Assembly (NCBI GenBank): GCA_017643165.1 | Contig: JAEPNY010000001.1 | Coordinates: 992,001 to 1,056,000, forward strand | DNA from: Psychroserpens sp. | GTDB lineage: Bacteria > Bacteroidota > Bacteroidia > Flavobacteriales > Flavobacteriaceae | DNA: 64,000 nt | Reading direction: 5' to 3' | In this document: piece after piece, positions 27,640-37,431 of the stretch | How positions within the stretch are numbered: position 1 is the first letter of the stretch | Layout of the letters: each line of letters starts with the position of its first letter | Made by a program: the position numbers and the translations under genes | The notes under the pieces: model-generated | Seen by the model: the letters and a program-made list of their open reading frames with translations, nothing else | Databases searched by the model: none | What the model was told of the DNA's origin: nothing

Positions 27640-27741
27640 GGCGTTCCCTCTCGAGAAAGACTCTCGAGGTCAGGCTTTCCACTATATCTCTCTATAATAG
27701 CGAAGCCAATATAGAGAGGATGCCGCTACAATCCTTAACGC
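27640..27741. repeat. Branched intergenic repeat, copy A
   Basis: The element begins GGCGTT and ends TTAACGC, and the outer arms can pair (GCGTT/AACGC). Inside are two hairpins: CTCGAG-loop-CTCGAG near 27650-27668, and CTCTCTATA / TATAGAGAG near 27688-27719. The block GTCAGGCTTTCC separates them. A second copy with the same plan but different stem sequences lies at 58966-59085. Stem changes that keep pairing show that the folded form is conserved. It may work as a terminator-like structure or as a mobile palindromic element. Confidence 0.75.
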
Positions 27742-27760
27742 AAAAATCAAGAAATGGCTA

Positions 27761-27790
27761 TTGTATACCTTAAGTTTTAAGCTATTTTTG
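27761..27790 (+). promoter_or_regulatory. Full promoter TTG-N19-TATTTTTG for the cysteine synthase gene
   Basis: TTG at 27761-27763 and the exact -7 box at 27783-27790 are 19 bases apart, ideal for this phylum. The TTG has sometimes to be read as a start codon, but as the -33 box it shows that the true start is the ATG at 27806. Confidence 0.65.
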
Positions 27791-27805
27791 CATCAAATTA
27801 ATGAC

Positions 27806-28786
27806 ATGGATTATAAAGAGAACATATTAGGAACCATCGGGAACACACCACTAGTAAAAATAAACAAGCTAACTGAAGAGTTGCCTTGCTTGGTTTTAGC
27901 GAAGTATGAAACCTTTAATCCAGGTAATTCGGTGAAAGACCGAATGGCCTTAAAAATGATCGAAGATGCCGAGGCTGATGGACGCTTGAAACCTGGTGGA
28001 ACCATCATTGAAGGGACTTCAGGAAACACAGGAATGGGACTGGCTTTAGCAGCCATTGTTAAAGGCTACAAGTGCATTTTTGTAATCAGCGATAAGCAGT
28101 CGAAAGAAAAAATGGACGTGCTTCGTGCTGTAGGAGCTGAGGTTATCGTTTGTCCAACAGACGTTGAACCAGACGATCCAAGAAGCTACTATTCTGTATC
28201 AAAACGATTAGGAGAAGAAACGCCTAATTCTTGGTATGTAAATCAGTACGATAATCCGAGTAATTGTAAAGCACACTTTGAAAGTACTGGACCTGAGATC
28301 TGGGAACAAACTGATGGGAAAGTCACACACTTTGTGGTAGGTGTAGGAACAGGTGGTACTATTTCAGGAGTAGGAAGCTACCTTAAAATGCATAATCCTA
28401 ATGTAAAAGTATGGGGTGTGGATACCTACGGTTCTGTGTTTAAGAAATATCACGAGACAGGTATTTTCGACGAGAATGAAATTTATCCATATGTCACAGA
28501 AGGTATTGGTGAAGATATATTACCTGCCAATGTGAATTTCAATGTTATAGACGGTTTTACCAAAGTAACCGATAAAGATGCTGCTGTTTACACACAATTA
28601 CTTGCCAAAAAGGAAGGCATGTTCTTGGGAAATAGTGCAGGTGCTGCAATAAAAGGCGTGCTGCAATTAAAAGAACATTTCAAAAAGGATGATGTCGTAG
28701 TAGTGCTATTCCATGATCATGGAAGTCGTTATGTTGGTAAAATGTTCAACGACGACTGGATGCGCGAAATGGGTTATATTGATTAA
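27806..28786 (+). CDS. PLP-dependent cysteine synthase family protein
   Basis: The 326-residue protein is a fold-type II PLP enzyme. The PLP lysine is in NPGNSVKDRMAL (Lys44), the substrate loop is TSGNTGMGLAL (about residue 75), and the phosphate-binding GVGTGGTISGVG follows at about 180. It matches O-acetylserine sulfhydrylase/cystathionine beta-synthase without the CBS domain. It makes cysteine or cystathionine in the cytoplasm; which acceptor is used cannot be told. The start at 27806 is fixed by the promoter at 27761-27790, which lies inside the longer open frame. It ends 3 bases before the converging CIA30 gene. Confidence 0.85.
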   Translation: MDYKENILGTIGNTPLVKINKLTEELPCLVLAKYETFNPGNSVKDRMALKMIEDAEADGRLKPGGTIIEGTSGNTGMGLALAAIVKGYKCIFVISDKQSKEKMDVLRAVGAEVIVCPTDVEPDDPRSYYSVSKRLGEETPNSWYVNQYDNPSNCKAHFESTGPEIWEQTDGKVTHFVVGVGTGGTISGVGSYLKMHNPNVKVWGVDTYGSVFKKYHETGIFDENEIYPYVTEGIGEDILPANVNFNVIDGFTKVTDKDAAVYTQLLAKKEGMFLGNSAGAAIKGVLQLKEHFKKDDVVVVLFHDHGSRYVGKMFNDDWMREMGYID

Positions 28787-28789
28787 AGC

Positions 28790-29317
28790 TTATTTCAATT
28801 CGATCTTATCGATCAAAAGTTGAAATGATTGTGCCTTCTTATTACCAATTAAGAAACCAATTTCTTCCATATAATCACCTGGGTAATTGGCTTGCTTAAG
28901 CTTTCTGCCTCGAAAGCCAGGATACATATCCTTAAATGGAATCTCAACCGTCATCCATTCTTTAGACGTTTCGATTTCATAGATATAAGACACATAATCT
29001 CGAGATGAACGTTTGATTCGAAATTGAAATGTTGAGCCATCGCCTTTGATATGAAGAACGACTTTTGTGTATTGCGATACGCTCTTGCCTTCAAAGTAAT
29101 AGCGCAGTGAAGAAAACCCACCGTTGTTCTCTAAAGAAACAGTTCCGCTAAATTTTCCATGACCTTCTTTTGATAGGTCAAATGAACCACTAGATCGTCC
29201 GCCCATGACGACGTCATCGACGATTCTCCAATTATTGAGTTTTGAATCTTTGCTAAAATCAAAAAGTATAAATGTATTCATAAGAAGGAGTAAAGCAATA
29301 AATAGTGAAAGTCTCAT
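28790..29317 (-). CDS. CIA30-family protein
   Basis: The 175-residue protein has a signal-like hydrophobic start (RLSLFIALLLLMNTF) and then the CIA30/NDUFAF1 pattern: WRIVDDVVMGGRSSG, and later YPGFRGRKL and IGFLIGNKKAQSFQLLIDKIEL. In mitochondria this fold aids complex I assembly; in flavobacteria the role is unknown and it may be exported. The ATG at 29317 is used because a TATCTTTG promoter box lies just upstream of it at 29332-29339, within the longer frame. It ends 3 bases from the converging cysteine synthase gene. Confidence 0.82.
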   Translation of the reverse strand: MRLSLFIALLLLMNTFILFDFSKDSKLNNWRIVDDVVMGGRSSGSFDLSKEGHGKFSGTVSLENNGGFSSLRYYFEGKSVSQYTKVVLHIKGDGSTFQFRIKRSSRDYVSYIYEIETSKEWMTVEIPFKDMYPGFRGRKLKQANYPGDYMEEIGFLIGNKKAQSFQLLIDKIELK

Positions 29318-29331
29318 GACGTGTCTTTTAA

Positions 29332-29339
29332 CAAAGATA
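29332..29339 (-). promoter_or_regulatory. Promoter -7 box TATCTTTG for the CIA30 gene
   Basis: Exact match on the minus strand, 14 bases before the ATG at 29317. It excludes an upstream start at 29356. Confidence 0.55.
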
Positions 29340-29450
29340 CAATGCATTGAAAGCAATCGATTTGATATTAACGTAACTTTAGAGGTTTAACCCTGCCAAT
29401 ATGTGTACTAAACGATTCAATATTCTTATATTTATAAAAAAATTTTAAGC

Positions 29451-32400
29451 GTGAAAATAAGACTACCTTATTACTTTCTTGCTTCCATAATTTTGTCGCT
29501 ATTTCTTTTTCAATCCTCGGTGTTGGTTGCTCAAGAATTTGTACAATCGCAAGTAGAAGCCGGGTTAGGGATTCTTCAAAACAATAATGGTATTGCAGTT
29601 GCAGATTATGATGGCGATATGGATCTCGACATCTTTGTCGTGGCACTTGCTCAGGATATCTCTAATGATGAACGTACCAAAAGTCGACTCTTTCGAAATA
29701 ATGATAATGGAACCTTCACCGATGTTACAGATGAATCTGGACTCACTAATCTTTTACCATTTGATCCAAGCCTAAATAATTTTTTTGGACTTAAGGGATT
29801 TAAGCATGGTGTTTCGTGGGGCGATTTTAATAACGATGGTTTTCCCGATCTCTTATTTACCCATTCAGAAAAACTACAGCTTTTTGTGAACAATAACGGT
29901 GTGTTCACTGATATATCCGAAACGTCTGGTTTAGAAATAAGCAGCGAATGCCGACATACAGGAGCAACATGGTTTGATTACAATAATGATGGGTTTTTAG
30001 ACCTATATATTAGTGAGTGGGATGATTGTGGTACAAATTCTTTGTATCTCAACAATGGCGGTGATGGTACCTTTTCAAATGTTACGACATTAACCGGAAT
30101 TCAAGATAACGAAGGACTGGCGAGCTATACGGCTGTTCCAATAGATATAAACGATGATGGTTGGATGGACCTGTATGTGTCTAATGATTTTAACGAACCT
30201 AACAGTCTTTTTATAAATCAAACAGGAACCACATTTGAAGATCAAGCGCAACAGTACGGACTTGATAATATGATCGATGATATGGGAGTTACTTTTGGTG
30301 ATTTTAATCTCGATGGATCATTTGATGTATTCTTAACTGGGATTGACGAAAATAGATTGTTGGTCAATGATGGTACGAATACGTTTAGCGATCAGACTGC
30401 TGCAAATAATATCACTGGTACCGGTTGGGCTTGGGGCACACGTTTCGCGGATTATGATCTTGATGGTGATGAAGACCTCATTATAGTTAATGGCTATGAA
30501 TTTGAAGATCGGAGTACTGAGCCTAATGTCTACTATCGAAATTTAACGGCCGACGGTCAGTCCGGTTTTGAGGATGCTTCAGACGCTCTAAATTTTAATG
30601 CACTTACCGTTAGTGTTGAAGCCGTAGATTTTGATTATGATAATGATGGTGATTTGGATGTTTATGTAACCAATGCAGACCAACAATCAATTCTTTATGA
30701 AAATAAACTTTTAAATTTTGATGAGGAAAATACAGCTCATTATTTCAAAGTATTATTGCAAGGAACCATCTCAAATAGAGATGCCATCGGAACCACATTA
30801 ACGCTAACTACGAATTCAGGTACTTATAAACGCTATTACACAGGCGTAGGGTTTTTATCACAAAGTCTACAAGCAGTTCATTTTGGATTAAATCAAGATC
30901 TCGAGGTATTAGAACTTGAGATTAAATGGCCTTCTGGACTTGTTGAAAATTACCAAAATTTTGATACTGATACGACTGTTCGAGCGATTGAAGGACAAGG
31001 AATAGAGGTGTTAAATATCGTTCCAAGTCAAAAGATTTATGGGTGTTTAGATCCATTTTCATGTACCTATAATCCAGATGCAACAATAGATGATGGCTCA
31101 TGTACCTATTTAGATGCTAATCAAATTACTGGAGCGGTTACGTCGGGTTACTTTAGAGTAGAATCATATGCTTATCCAATCCAGAATGGATCATCGGCCG
31201 ATTGGAATGTTGCAGGAGGTGAAATTATTGAGGGTCAGGGTACTGCAAACATTATGGTTCGCTGGGATCTCAATGAGATAGGAATGTTATCGGTTAGAGA
31301 AAATGATGGTAACTGTTTTAGCGAAGAACAGACCTTAGAAGTTGCCTTAAGTGCAAACGAATTACCCGAAGATGTAACTATCGCTCGATTGTGGAATGAA
31401 GTATTACTCGAAGCAATTAGGAATGATTTCGCACGTCCAACAGTTCATGCCAGAAACTTATTTCATTCAAGTGTTGCCATGTACGATATTTGGGCAATCT
31501 ACGATGAGGTCGCGAGACCTTATATGATTGGTAATAATCTAAACGGATTTAGTACAGAACTGGAAGACTTTATTCCCTTAGAAAGTATTGAAGATTCAAG
31601 AGAAAAAGCTATCAGTTATGCGATGTATCGCATACTCTCACATCGTTTTCAGAATTCACCTAATGCTGATAAATCTCAAGAATTATTTGATCTTATAATG
31701 GAGCAGTTAGGTTATGATACCAATGCGAGTTCAACACTTTATCAGTTTGGTAATGCGGCCAACCTTGGAAATTATGTTGCGCAGGCAGTCATTAATTATG
31801 GTCTTTCCGATGGTTCTCGTGAACAACAAGAATTTACAAATACATACTATGAACCTGTAAATCCACCTTTAGCTCCAGCAGTACCTACCACAACCTTAAT
31901 GAATGACCCCAATCGTTGGCAGGCCTTAAGCCTAGACACTTTTATAGATCAAAGTGGAAATGTCATTCCCGGAACTTCTATAGATTTCTTAAGTCCTGAA
32001 TGGGGTAATGTACTGCCATTTGCAATGACCTCAGACAACAGTGTGACCTATCAACGTGAAGAAGGAACCTATCGTGTTTATAATGATCCAGGAGCACCTC
32101 CTTATTTAAATGTAAATGCAAATGATGTGTCAAGTGATTCCTATAAACTCGGATTTTCAATGGTTTCATATTGGGGAGCACATCTCGATCCAAGTGATGG
32201 CGTTTTATGGGATATTTCACCAGGTGCTTTAGGAAACACCAATATTGATGATTTTCCTACGGCTTATGAAGATTACCCTAATTTTTATAATGTTATTGAA
32301 GGAGGTGATATAGGCCAAGGTCATAGTGTGAATCCAATAACAGGCGAAGCTTATGAACCACAAATCGTCCCACGAGGAGACTATGCTAGAGTTCTAGCCG

Positions 32401-33485
32401 AGTTCTGGGCCGATGGTCCAGATTCTGAAACCCCTCCAGGGCATTGGTTCACAATATTGAATGTGGTCAATGAACATCCGCAATTGGAAAAGCGATTTGA
32501 AGGCGAAGGTGAACTCTTAGATGATTTAGAATGGGATGTGAAATGTTATTTCATCCTCGGTGGTGCAATGCACGATTCTGCTATTTCGGCATGGAGCGTC
32601 AAAGGTTGGTATGACTATCTTAGACCGATTTCTGCGATTAGACATATGACAGTTCTTGGGCAAAGTACAGACACATCCTTAGATAATTATCACATCGCAG
32701 GAATTCCTTTATTGGATGGCTATGTTGAAGTGGTTGGTCCAACAGATCCATTGCGCGGTGATAATAATGAGCATGTGGGGAAGATCAAATTGTATTCTTG
32801 GCGCGGACCAGATTATATTGAAGATGAAACTGTAGATGTTGCAGGTGTAGGGTGGATTTTAGCAGAAAATTGGTGGCCGTACCAACGTCCAACATTCGTT
32901 ACGCCTCCATTTGCAGGATTTGTTTCAGGACATTCTACCTATTCAAGAGCAGCTTCTGAAGTACTAACACGAATTACCGGAAGTCCTTTTTTCCCTGGAG
33001 GTCTTGGAGAATTTGTTGCTAAGCAAAATGACTTTTTAGTTTTTGAACAAGGTCCTTCAGTTGATATTAAGTTACAATGGGCTACATATCGCGATGCTTC
33101 AGATCAAACGAGTTTGTCCAGAATTTGGGGTGGGATCCATCCGCCAGCTGATGATATTCCTGGTCGATTGATTGGTGAAGTTGTTGGAAATGAAGCTTTC
33201 GATTTTGCAGTGCCTTACTTTACGGGAGAATTTTCAAGTGAGGAATCAGAAGAGCGGATTATTTATCCTAATCCAGTACTTTCTAATGAAGTGTTTATTA
33301 CGAATTCCTCAGCATCAGATGAGATAAGTGTTTTTGATATTCGAGGTCGTCAGGTGAATATATTGTCTAAATCGTTCAATCAATTTGGACGTAAAACAAA
33401 GATTACTTTTCCTGAAGGAACATCAGCAGGATTGTATTTTTTAACAATTAATGACGAATCAAAACTGCTGGTCATTCAAAATTGA
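29451..33485 (+). CDS. Secreted VCBS/UnbV + vanadium haloperoxidase-like + T9SS fusion
   Basis: The 1344-residue protein has a signal peptide (to SSVLVAQ, about residue 27), several FG-GAP/VCBS repeats (DxDGDMDLD, DFNNDGFPDL, DYNNDGFLDLY; residues ~45-420), an ASPIC/UnbV-type domain (RDAIGTTLTLTTNSG, IKWPSGLVE), a GCLDPFSCTYNPDA cysteine module, a short Ig-like domain, and then a ~600-residue vanadium-haloperoxidase/PAP2 domain. Its three active-site motifs are present: K-x6-RP (Lys1051, Arg1058), SGH (Ser1159-His1161) and SR-x5-H (Arg1224, His1230). A T9SS type A sorting domain ends the protein. It starts with GTG. Whether it is a haloperoxidase or a phosphatase cannot be told from these motifs alone. 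Confidence 0.83.
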   Translation: MKIRLPYYFLASIILSLFLFQSSVLVAQEFVQSQVEAGLGILQNNNGIAVADYDGDMDLDIFVVALAQDISNDERTKSRLFRNNDNGTFTDVTDESGLTNLLPFDPSLNNFFGLKGFKHGVSWGDFNNDGFPDLLFTHSEKLQLFVNNNGVFTDISETSGLEISSECRHTGATWFDYNNDGFLDLYISEWDDCGTNSLYLNNGGDGTFSNVTTLTGIQDNEGLASYTAVPIDINDDGWMDLYVSNDFNEPNSLFINQTGTTFEDQAQQYGLDNMIDDMGVTFGDFNLDGSFDVFLTGIDENRLLVNDGTNTFSDQTAANNITGTGWAWGTRFADYDLDGDEDLIIVNGYEFEDRSTEPNVYYRNLTADGQSGFEDASDALNFNALTVSVEAVDFDYDNDGDLDVYVTNADQQSILYENKLLNFDEENTAHYFKVLLQGTISNRDAIGTTLTLTTNSGTYKRYYTGVGFLSQSLQAVHFGLNQDLEVLELEIKWPSGLVENYQNFDTDTTVRAIEGQGIEVLNIVPSQKIYGCLDPFSCTYNPDATIDDGSCTYLDANQITGAVTSGYFRVESYAYPIQNGSSADWNVAGGEIIEGQGTANIMVRWDLNEIGMLSVRENDGNCFSEEQTLEVALSANELPEDVTIARLWNEVLLEAIRNDFARPTVHARNLFHSSVAMYDIWAIYDEVARPYMIGNNLNGFSTELEDFIPLESIEDSREKAISYAMYRILSHRFQNSPNADKSQELFDLIMEQLGYDTNASSTLYQFGNAANLGNYVAQAVINYGLSDGSREQQEFTNTYYEPVNPPLAPAVPTTTLMNDPNRWQALSLDTFIDQSGNVIPGTSIDFLSPEWGNVLPFAMTSDNSVTYQREEGTYRVYNDPGAPPYLNVNANDVSSDSYKLGFSMVSYWGAHLDPSDGVLWDISPGALGNTNIDDFPTAYEDYPNFYNVIEGGDIGQGHSVNPITGEAYEPQIVPRGDYARVLAEFWADGPDSETPPGHWFTILNVVNEHPQLEKRFEGEGELLDDLEWDVKCYFILGGAMHDSAISAWSVKGWYDYLRPISAIRHMTVLGQSTDTSLDNYHIAGIPLLDGYVEVVGPTDPLRGDNNEHVGKIKLYSWRGPDYIEDETVDVAGVGWILAENWWPYQRPTFVTPPFAGFVSGHSTYSRAASEVLTRITGSPFFPGGLGEFVAKQNDFLVFEQGPSVDIKLQWATYRDASDQTSLSRIWGGIHPPADDIPGRLIGEVVGNEAFDFAVPYFTGEFSSEESEERIIYPNPVLSNEVFITNSSASDEISVFDIRGRQVNILSKSFNQFGRKTKITFPEGTSAGLYFLTINDESKLLVIQN

Positions 33486-33492
33486 TTCTTCT

Positions 33493-34092
33493 ATGCAAAA
33501 CGACTTGAAAGATTTCATACCTGAAAAGGCTTACGATCAGGTGGTCAATCTTCTAAATTATGATCATTTAGTAGTTAAGATTAAGAAGGAACGTAAAACA
33601 CGTCATGGTGACTACAAACAATTACCGAATGGTAAGCATCAGATTACGGTTAATTCAAATTTAAACAGCTTCCGATTTCTAATTACTCTTGTGCATGAAA
33701 TAGCCCATTTTGAAGCATACAATAAATTTGGTAAGGCGATTAAACCTCATGGGATAGAATGGAAACATACATTTCAACGCCTGATGCTACCGTTCTTAAA
33801 TCCTCATATTTTTCCATCAGAACTACTGCCTTTATTAGCAAAACATTTTAAAAACCCAAAGGCATCAAGCGACACAGACGTGCCATTGGCCTACGCTCTA
33901 AAGCAATACGACGAACCAAACGATAAAAGCTTTATTTTTGAATTACCTTTACATCAAACTTTTAAAATCTATAACGGACGTGTGTTTCGCAAAGGTTTAA
34001 AACGACGAACACGATACGAATGTGTTGAATTGAAAACAGGTAAAATCTATCTGTTTAATGCCAACGTTGAAGTAGATTTGATTGATAACTAA
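33493..34092 (+). CDS. SprT-like zinc metallopeptidase domain protein
   Basis: The 199-residue protein carries the zincin motif HEIAHFEA (about residues 72-79) and a following IKPHGIEWK with a third histidine. This fits the SprT-like family, whose eukaryotic members cut DNA-bound proteins; the bacterial role is unclear. The ATG at 33493 lies 7 bases after the preceding stop. A longer frame starting at 33451 would run into the haloperoxidase coding region and is not preferred. It is in one run with the mannose-1-phosphate guanylyltransferase gene. Confidence 0.82.
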   Translation: MQNDLKDFIPEKAYDQVVNLLNYDHLVVKIKKERKTRHGDYKQLPNGKHQITVNSNLNSFRFLITLVHEIAHFEAYNKFGKAIKPHGIEWKHTFQRLMLPFLNPHIFPSELLPLLAKHFKNPKASSDTDVPLAYALKQYDEPNDKSFIFELPLHQTFKIYNGRVFRKGLKRRTRYECVELKTGKIYLFNANVEVDLIDN

Positions 34093-34111
34093 ATAGCTAA
34101 AGAGAAGCCTA

Positions 34112-35194
34112 ATGCAAAACAAAGATTATTATGCCATATTAATGGCAGGCGGTGTTGGATCTAGATTTTGGCCTGTAAGTACTCAGGACTTTCCAAAACA
34201 ATTTCATGATATGCTAGGTACTGGAGATACGTTGATTCAAAAGACATTCAAAAGACTTACCAATTTAATACCTAAAGAAAATATTTTCATTCTAACCAAT
34301 GAACGCTATAATGATTTAGTGTTTCAACAATTACCAGAGGTTTCAAAACGTCAAGTCGTACTTGAACCAGCGATGAGAAATACCGCACCTTGCATCCTAT
34401 ATGCGGCATTGAAAATCCAAAAAGAAAACGAAAATGCCGTTATGATTGTTGCGCCTAGTGACCATTGGATTGAAGACGAAAGCGCGTTTACTAAAAACGT
34501 AAGTGATGCATTCGAATTTTGTAAGCAAAACAATGCGCTTATGACGCTTGGAATTCAGCCTACATTTCCAAATACCGGATATGGTTACATAGAGTACGAT
34601 AATAATGAAACAACAGCAATAAAAAAGGTAAATCAGTTTAGAGAGAAACCTGATTATGAAACCGCTAAAAATTTTATAGAACAAGGCAATTTTTTATGGA
34701 ATGCTGGGATTTTTATGTGGAGTGTACGTTCAGTGATTGAAGCATTTCAAAATAATCAACCAGAGCTATATCAACTTTTTGAATCTGGTTATGATAGTTA
34801 TAATACACCGTCAGAAGATGCCTTTATAAAAGAGAATTATGCTAAGGCAGAAAACATCTCAGTAGATTATGCGATAATGGAGCAGTCGACAAATGTTCAC
34901 GTATTACCCGCTACATTCGACTGGAATGATCTTGGAACTTGGGGAAGCCTATACGATAAACTTGACAAAGACAACGATGGTAATGCAGTAGTCAATGCAA
35001 GAACGCTCACAGAGGACGCTGGCGGAAATATGATTCGTACGAAAAACAACAAAGTAGTGGTTGTTGATGGGATTGAAGATTACATCATTGTGGATGAAGA
35101 CGAAGTTTTGCTTATCTTTCCTAAAACTAAAGAACAAGATATTAAAAAGGTACTCCAAAATGTTAAAGATAAATTTGGAGAACATTACGGATAA
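34112..35194 (+). CDS. manC: Mannose-1-phosphate guanylyltransferase
   Basis: The 360-residue nucleotidyltransferase has the signature MAGGVGSRFWPVS with KQF a few residues later, and the sugar-binding FREKPDYETAKNF. It makes GDP-mannose from GTP and mannose-1-phosphate; the isomerase half of bifunctional ManC/AlgA is absent at this length. GDP-mannose would feed glycan synthesis, including the enzymes of the cluster at 1-12852. It follows the SprT-like gene by 19 bases and precedes DUF389 by 2. Confidence 0.88.
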   Translation: MQNKDYYAILMAGGVGSRFWPVSTQDFPKQFHDMLGTGDTLIQKTFKRLTNLIPKENIFILTNERYNDLVFQQLPEVSKRQVVLEPAMRNTAPCILYAALKIQKENENAVMIVAPSDHWIEDESAFTKNVSDAFEFCKQNNALMTLGIQPTFPNTGYGYIEYDNNETTAIKKVNQFREKPDYETAKNFIEQGNFLWNAGIFMWSVRSVIEAFQNNQPELYQLFESGYDSYNTPSEDAFIKENYAKAENISVDYAIMEQSTNVHVLPATFDWNDLGTWGSLYDKLDKDNDGNAVVNARTLTEDAGGNMIRTKNNKVVVVDGIEDYIIVDEDEVLLIFPKTKEQDIKKVLQNVKDKFGEHYG

Positions 35195-35196
35195 TT

Positions 35197-36660
35197 ATGA
35201 GTGAAGAAAGTAAATTTAATTTTTCTGAAGACGAAGCTCAGGTTCAAAAAGAAAAAGCTGTTGAAGAGTCTAAAGAAGCCATAAGGAAAGATGCACAAGG
35301 TCTTTGGCAAAATACTAAGCGATTCTTAACCGAACTTTTAGATTTCAGAGATGATACCGACAGAGATACAACGGTACTTGCCATTAAATCTGATATTTCA
35401 TTTAAAGGAGCAACAGCTTGGATTTTAGTATGCTCAATTTTTGTGGCGTCGGTTGGATTAAATGCTAACTCTACACCTGTGGTTATCGGTGCCATGTTAA
35501 TTTCTCCATTAATGGGTCCAATATTGGGCGTCGGTTTATCAATTGCCATAAATGATATTGATACGTTACGACGGTCTATGATCAACCTAGCGATTATGAT
35601 CGTGCTTAGTTTATTAACGGCGTTTCTGTTTTTTAAGTTTTTTCCGCTAAGTGAAGACACATCAGAACTTTTAGGGCGTGTAAAACCGGATATTCGTGAT
35701 GTATTAATTGCATTCTTTGGCGGTTTAGCTCTAATTATTGCTAGAACAAAAAAGGGTACAATTGCATCGGTGATCTTTGGTGTTGCCATTGCCACTGCCT
35801 TAATGCCACCACTTTGTACAGCTGGTTATGGTTTAGCAAAGGCTAATTGGGTCTATTTTGGCCAAGCGATGTACTTATTTACAATTAATACGATTTTTAT
35901 AGCATTGGCAACTTTTATTGTGATTAAAATCTTGCGTTTCCCAATGTTGAAATATGCTAATTCGGCAAAGCGAAAGCGTATTGCAAGAATTGCGTCTATC
36001 GTTGCTATTGTGGTTATGATCCCAGCAGGATTTACCTTTGTAGATGTATTAAAACAAAGCCGATTCGAAATTGATGCCAAAGCGTTCATTGATAACGAAT
36101 TAAAGGCCTTACCTAATTACGGATATATAAAAAAGAATGCAACCATTAATTATGAACCTAATGGTGAATCCTTTATTGAATTGATTCCATTTGGGAATGA
36201 TGAAATTTCCGATGAGACAAAAGGGTTACTACAATCTAGGTTTGTTGATTATCCAGCGTTAAGAAATGCCGCTTTATATGTAAATCAAGTTAAGAATAGA
36301 GCCATCAATAACCTCGAATATATGGAAGAATTGCGAACTCGTGATTCTATCGATCTTTTGAGCCAAAGTCAAAAGATCTCATATCTTGAAAGCCGCGTGG
36401 CTAAGTTGAGAGTGCTCGAACGCGATCAGATTCCATTTGAAACGCTAGTTAGTGAAGCTAAGATTAATTATGAAAACTTGAAATCGGTGTCGTATTCGAA
36501 ACAAATTACCTCTGATTTTTCGAAGATTGACACGCTCTCTATTTTTACATTTAAATGGGTAGATTCATTAACCAATGATAATCAAAAGGCCAAAGATTTA
36601 GCAAAGTTAAAAACCTGGTTCAAGACAAAATTAAAGCTAGATACTTTAGTCGTTAGATAG
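35197..36660 (+). CDS. DUF389 membrane protein
   Basis: The 487-residue protein has a charged N-terminus, then about six hydrophobic helices (residues ~68-295) containing NSTPVVIGAMLISPLMGPILG and GVAIATALMPPLCTAGYGL, the hallmark of DUF389 (TIGR00341). The C-terminal ~190 residues are soluble with a coiled-coil-like part (SQSQKISYLESRVAKLRVLE). Function unproven; a transport or sensing role is often guessed. Its stop is 3 bases from the converging Mla-type ATPase gene. Confidence 0.85.
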   Translation: MSEESKFNFSEDEAQVQKEKAVEESKEAIRKDAQGLWQNTKRFLTELLDFRDDTDRDTTVLAIKSDISFKGATAWILVCSIFVASVGLNANSTPVVIGAMLISPLMGPILGVGLSIAINDIDTLRRSMINLAIMIVLSLLTAFLFFKFFPLSEDTSELLGRVKPDIRDVLIAFFGGLALIIARTKKGTIASVIFGVAIATALMPPLCTAGYGLAKANWVYFGQAMYLFTINTIFIALATFIVIKILRFPMLKYANSAKRKRIARIASIVAIVVMIPAGFTFVDVLKQSRFEIDAKAFIDNELKALPNYGYIKKNATINYEPNGESFIELIPFGNDEISDETKGLLQSRFVDYPALRNAALYVNQVKNRAINNLEYMEELRTRDSIDLLSQSQKISYLESRVAKLRVLERDQIPFETLVSEAKINYENLKSVSYSKQITSDFSKIDTLSIFTFKWVDSLTNDNQKAKDLAKLKTWFKTKLKLDTLVVR

Positions 36661-36663
36661 GAA

Positions 36664-37431
36664 TTAATCATTTTCGTCTAAGTACATTCTACGCACTTTT
36701 TTGAAAAGTTCAGAAGAATATACAAAATTAGTCACAGCTTCATTGTCGGTTTTAAAGATGGTTTCTTTAGATCCCTCCCAGGCTTTGTGACCGTCTTTTA
36801 AGAACACGATTTTTTCACCAATTTCCATTACCGAATTCATGTCATGAGAATTGATTACCGTAGTAATATTATACTCATCTGTAATTTCCTGAATCAAGTT
36901 GTCAATCACAATGGCTGTTTTAGGGTCGAGTCCAGAATTCGGTTCGTCACAAAATAAGTACTTTGGATTATTTACAATAGCTCTTGCGATTGCTACCCGT
37001 TTTTGCATTCCACCAGAAGCCTCGCTTGGCATTTTATGATGCGCTCCATCAAGATTCACACGTTTCAAAACAAAATCGGCTCGATCTTCCATTTCACTTT
37101 TACTCATTTTAGTGAACATTTGAAGTGGAAACATCACATTCTGTTGTATCGTCATAGAATCAAATAAAGCACTGCCTTGAAATACCATACCCATATCACC
37201 TCTTAAGTCGCGACGTTCAGCATCAGTCAACTCAGAATATATTTTTCCATCGTAAGCGATAGTCCCTTCCTCTGGTTCAAATAAACCTAATAGGCATTTT
37301 AAAAATACAGTTTTACCAGAACCACTCTGACCGATAACTAAACTCGTCTTCCCTTTTTCAAAAGACGTCGAGATGCCCTTAAGAATGTGCGCCTCTCCAA
37401 ATGATTTATGTACGTTATTAACTTCTATCAT
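36664..37431 (-). CDS. MlaF-type ABC ATPase
   Basis: The 255-residue ATPase has Walker A GQSGSGKTVFLK, signature ASGGMQKRVAIARA, Walker B YLFCDEPNSGLDP and H-loop NSHDM. The signature with GGMQKR is typical of MlaF/Ttg2A ATPases that power phospholipid traffic between membranes. Its ATG shares a base with the stop of the permease gene (37431). The MCE-domain subunit and others are not beside it in this window. Confidence 0.87.
   Translation of the reverse strand: MIEVNNVHKSFGEAHILKGISTSFEKGKTSLVIGQSGSGKTVFLKCLLGLFEPEEGTIAYDGKIYSELTDAERRDLRGDMGMVFQGSALFDSMTIQQNVMFPLQMFTKMSKSEMEDRADFVLKRVNLDGAHHKMPSEASGGMQKRVAIARAIVNNPKYLFCDEPNSGLDPKTAIVIDNLIQEITDEYNITTVINSHDMNSVMEIGEKIVFLKDGHKAWEGSKETIFKTDNEAVTNFVYSSELFKKVRRMYLDEND

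Noticed and set aside
27640-27741. The repeat as an integron attC site
   Set aside because: attC sites start RYYYAAC and end GTTRRRY; here the ends are GTT first and AAC last, and there is no integrase or gene cassette.
27761-27805. TTG 27761 as start of the cysteine synthase gene
   Set aside because: It is the -33 element of a full promoter, and the -7 box lies inside the extra codons.
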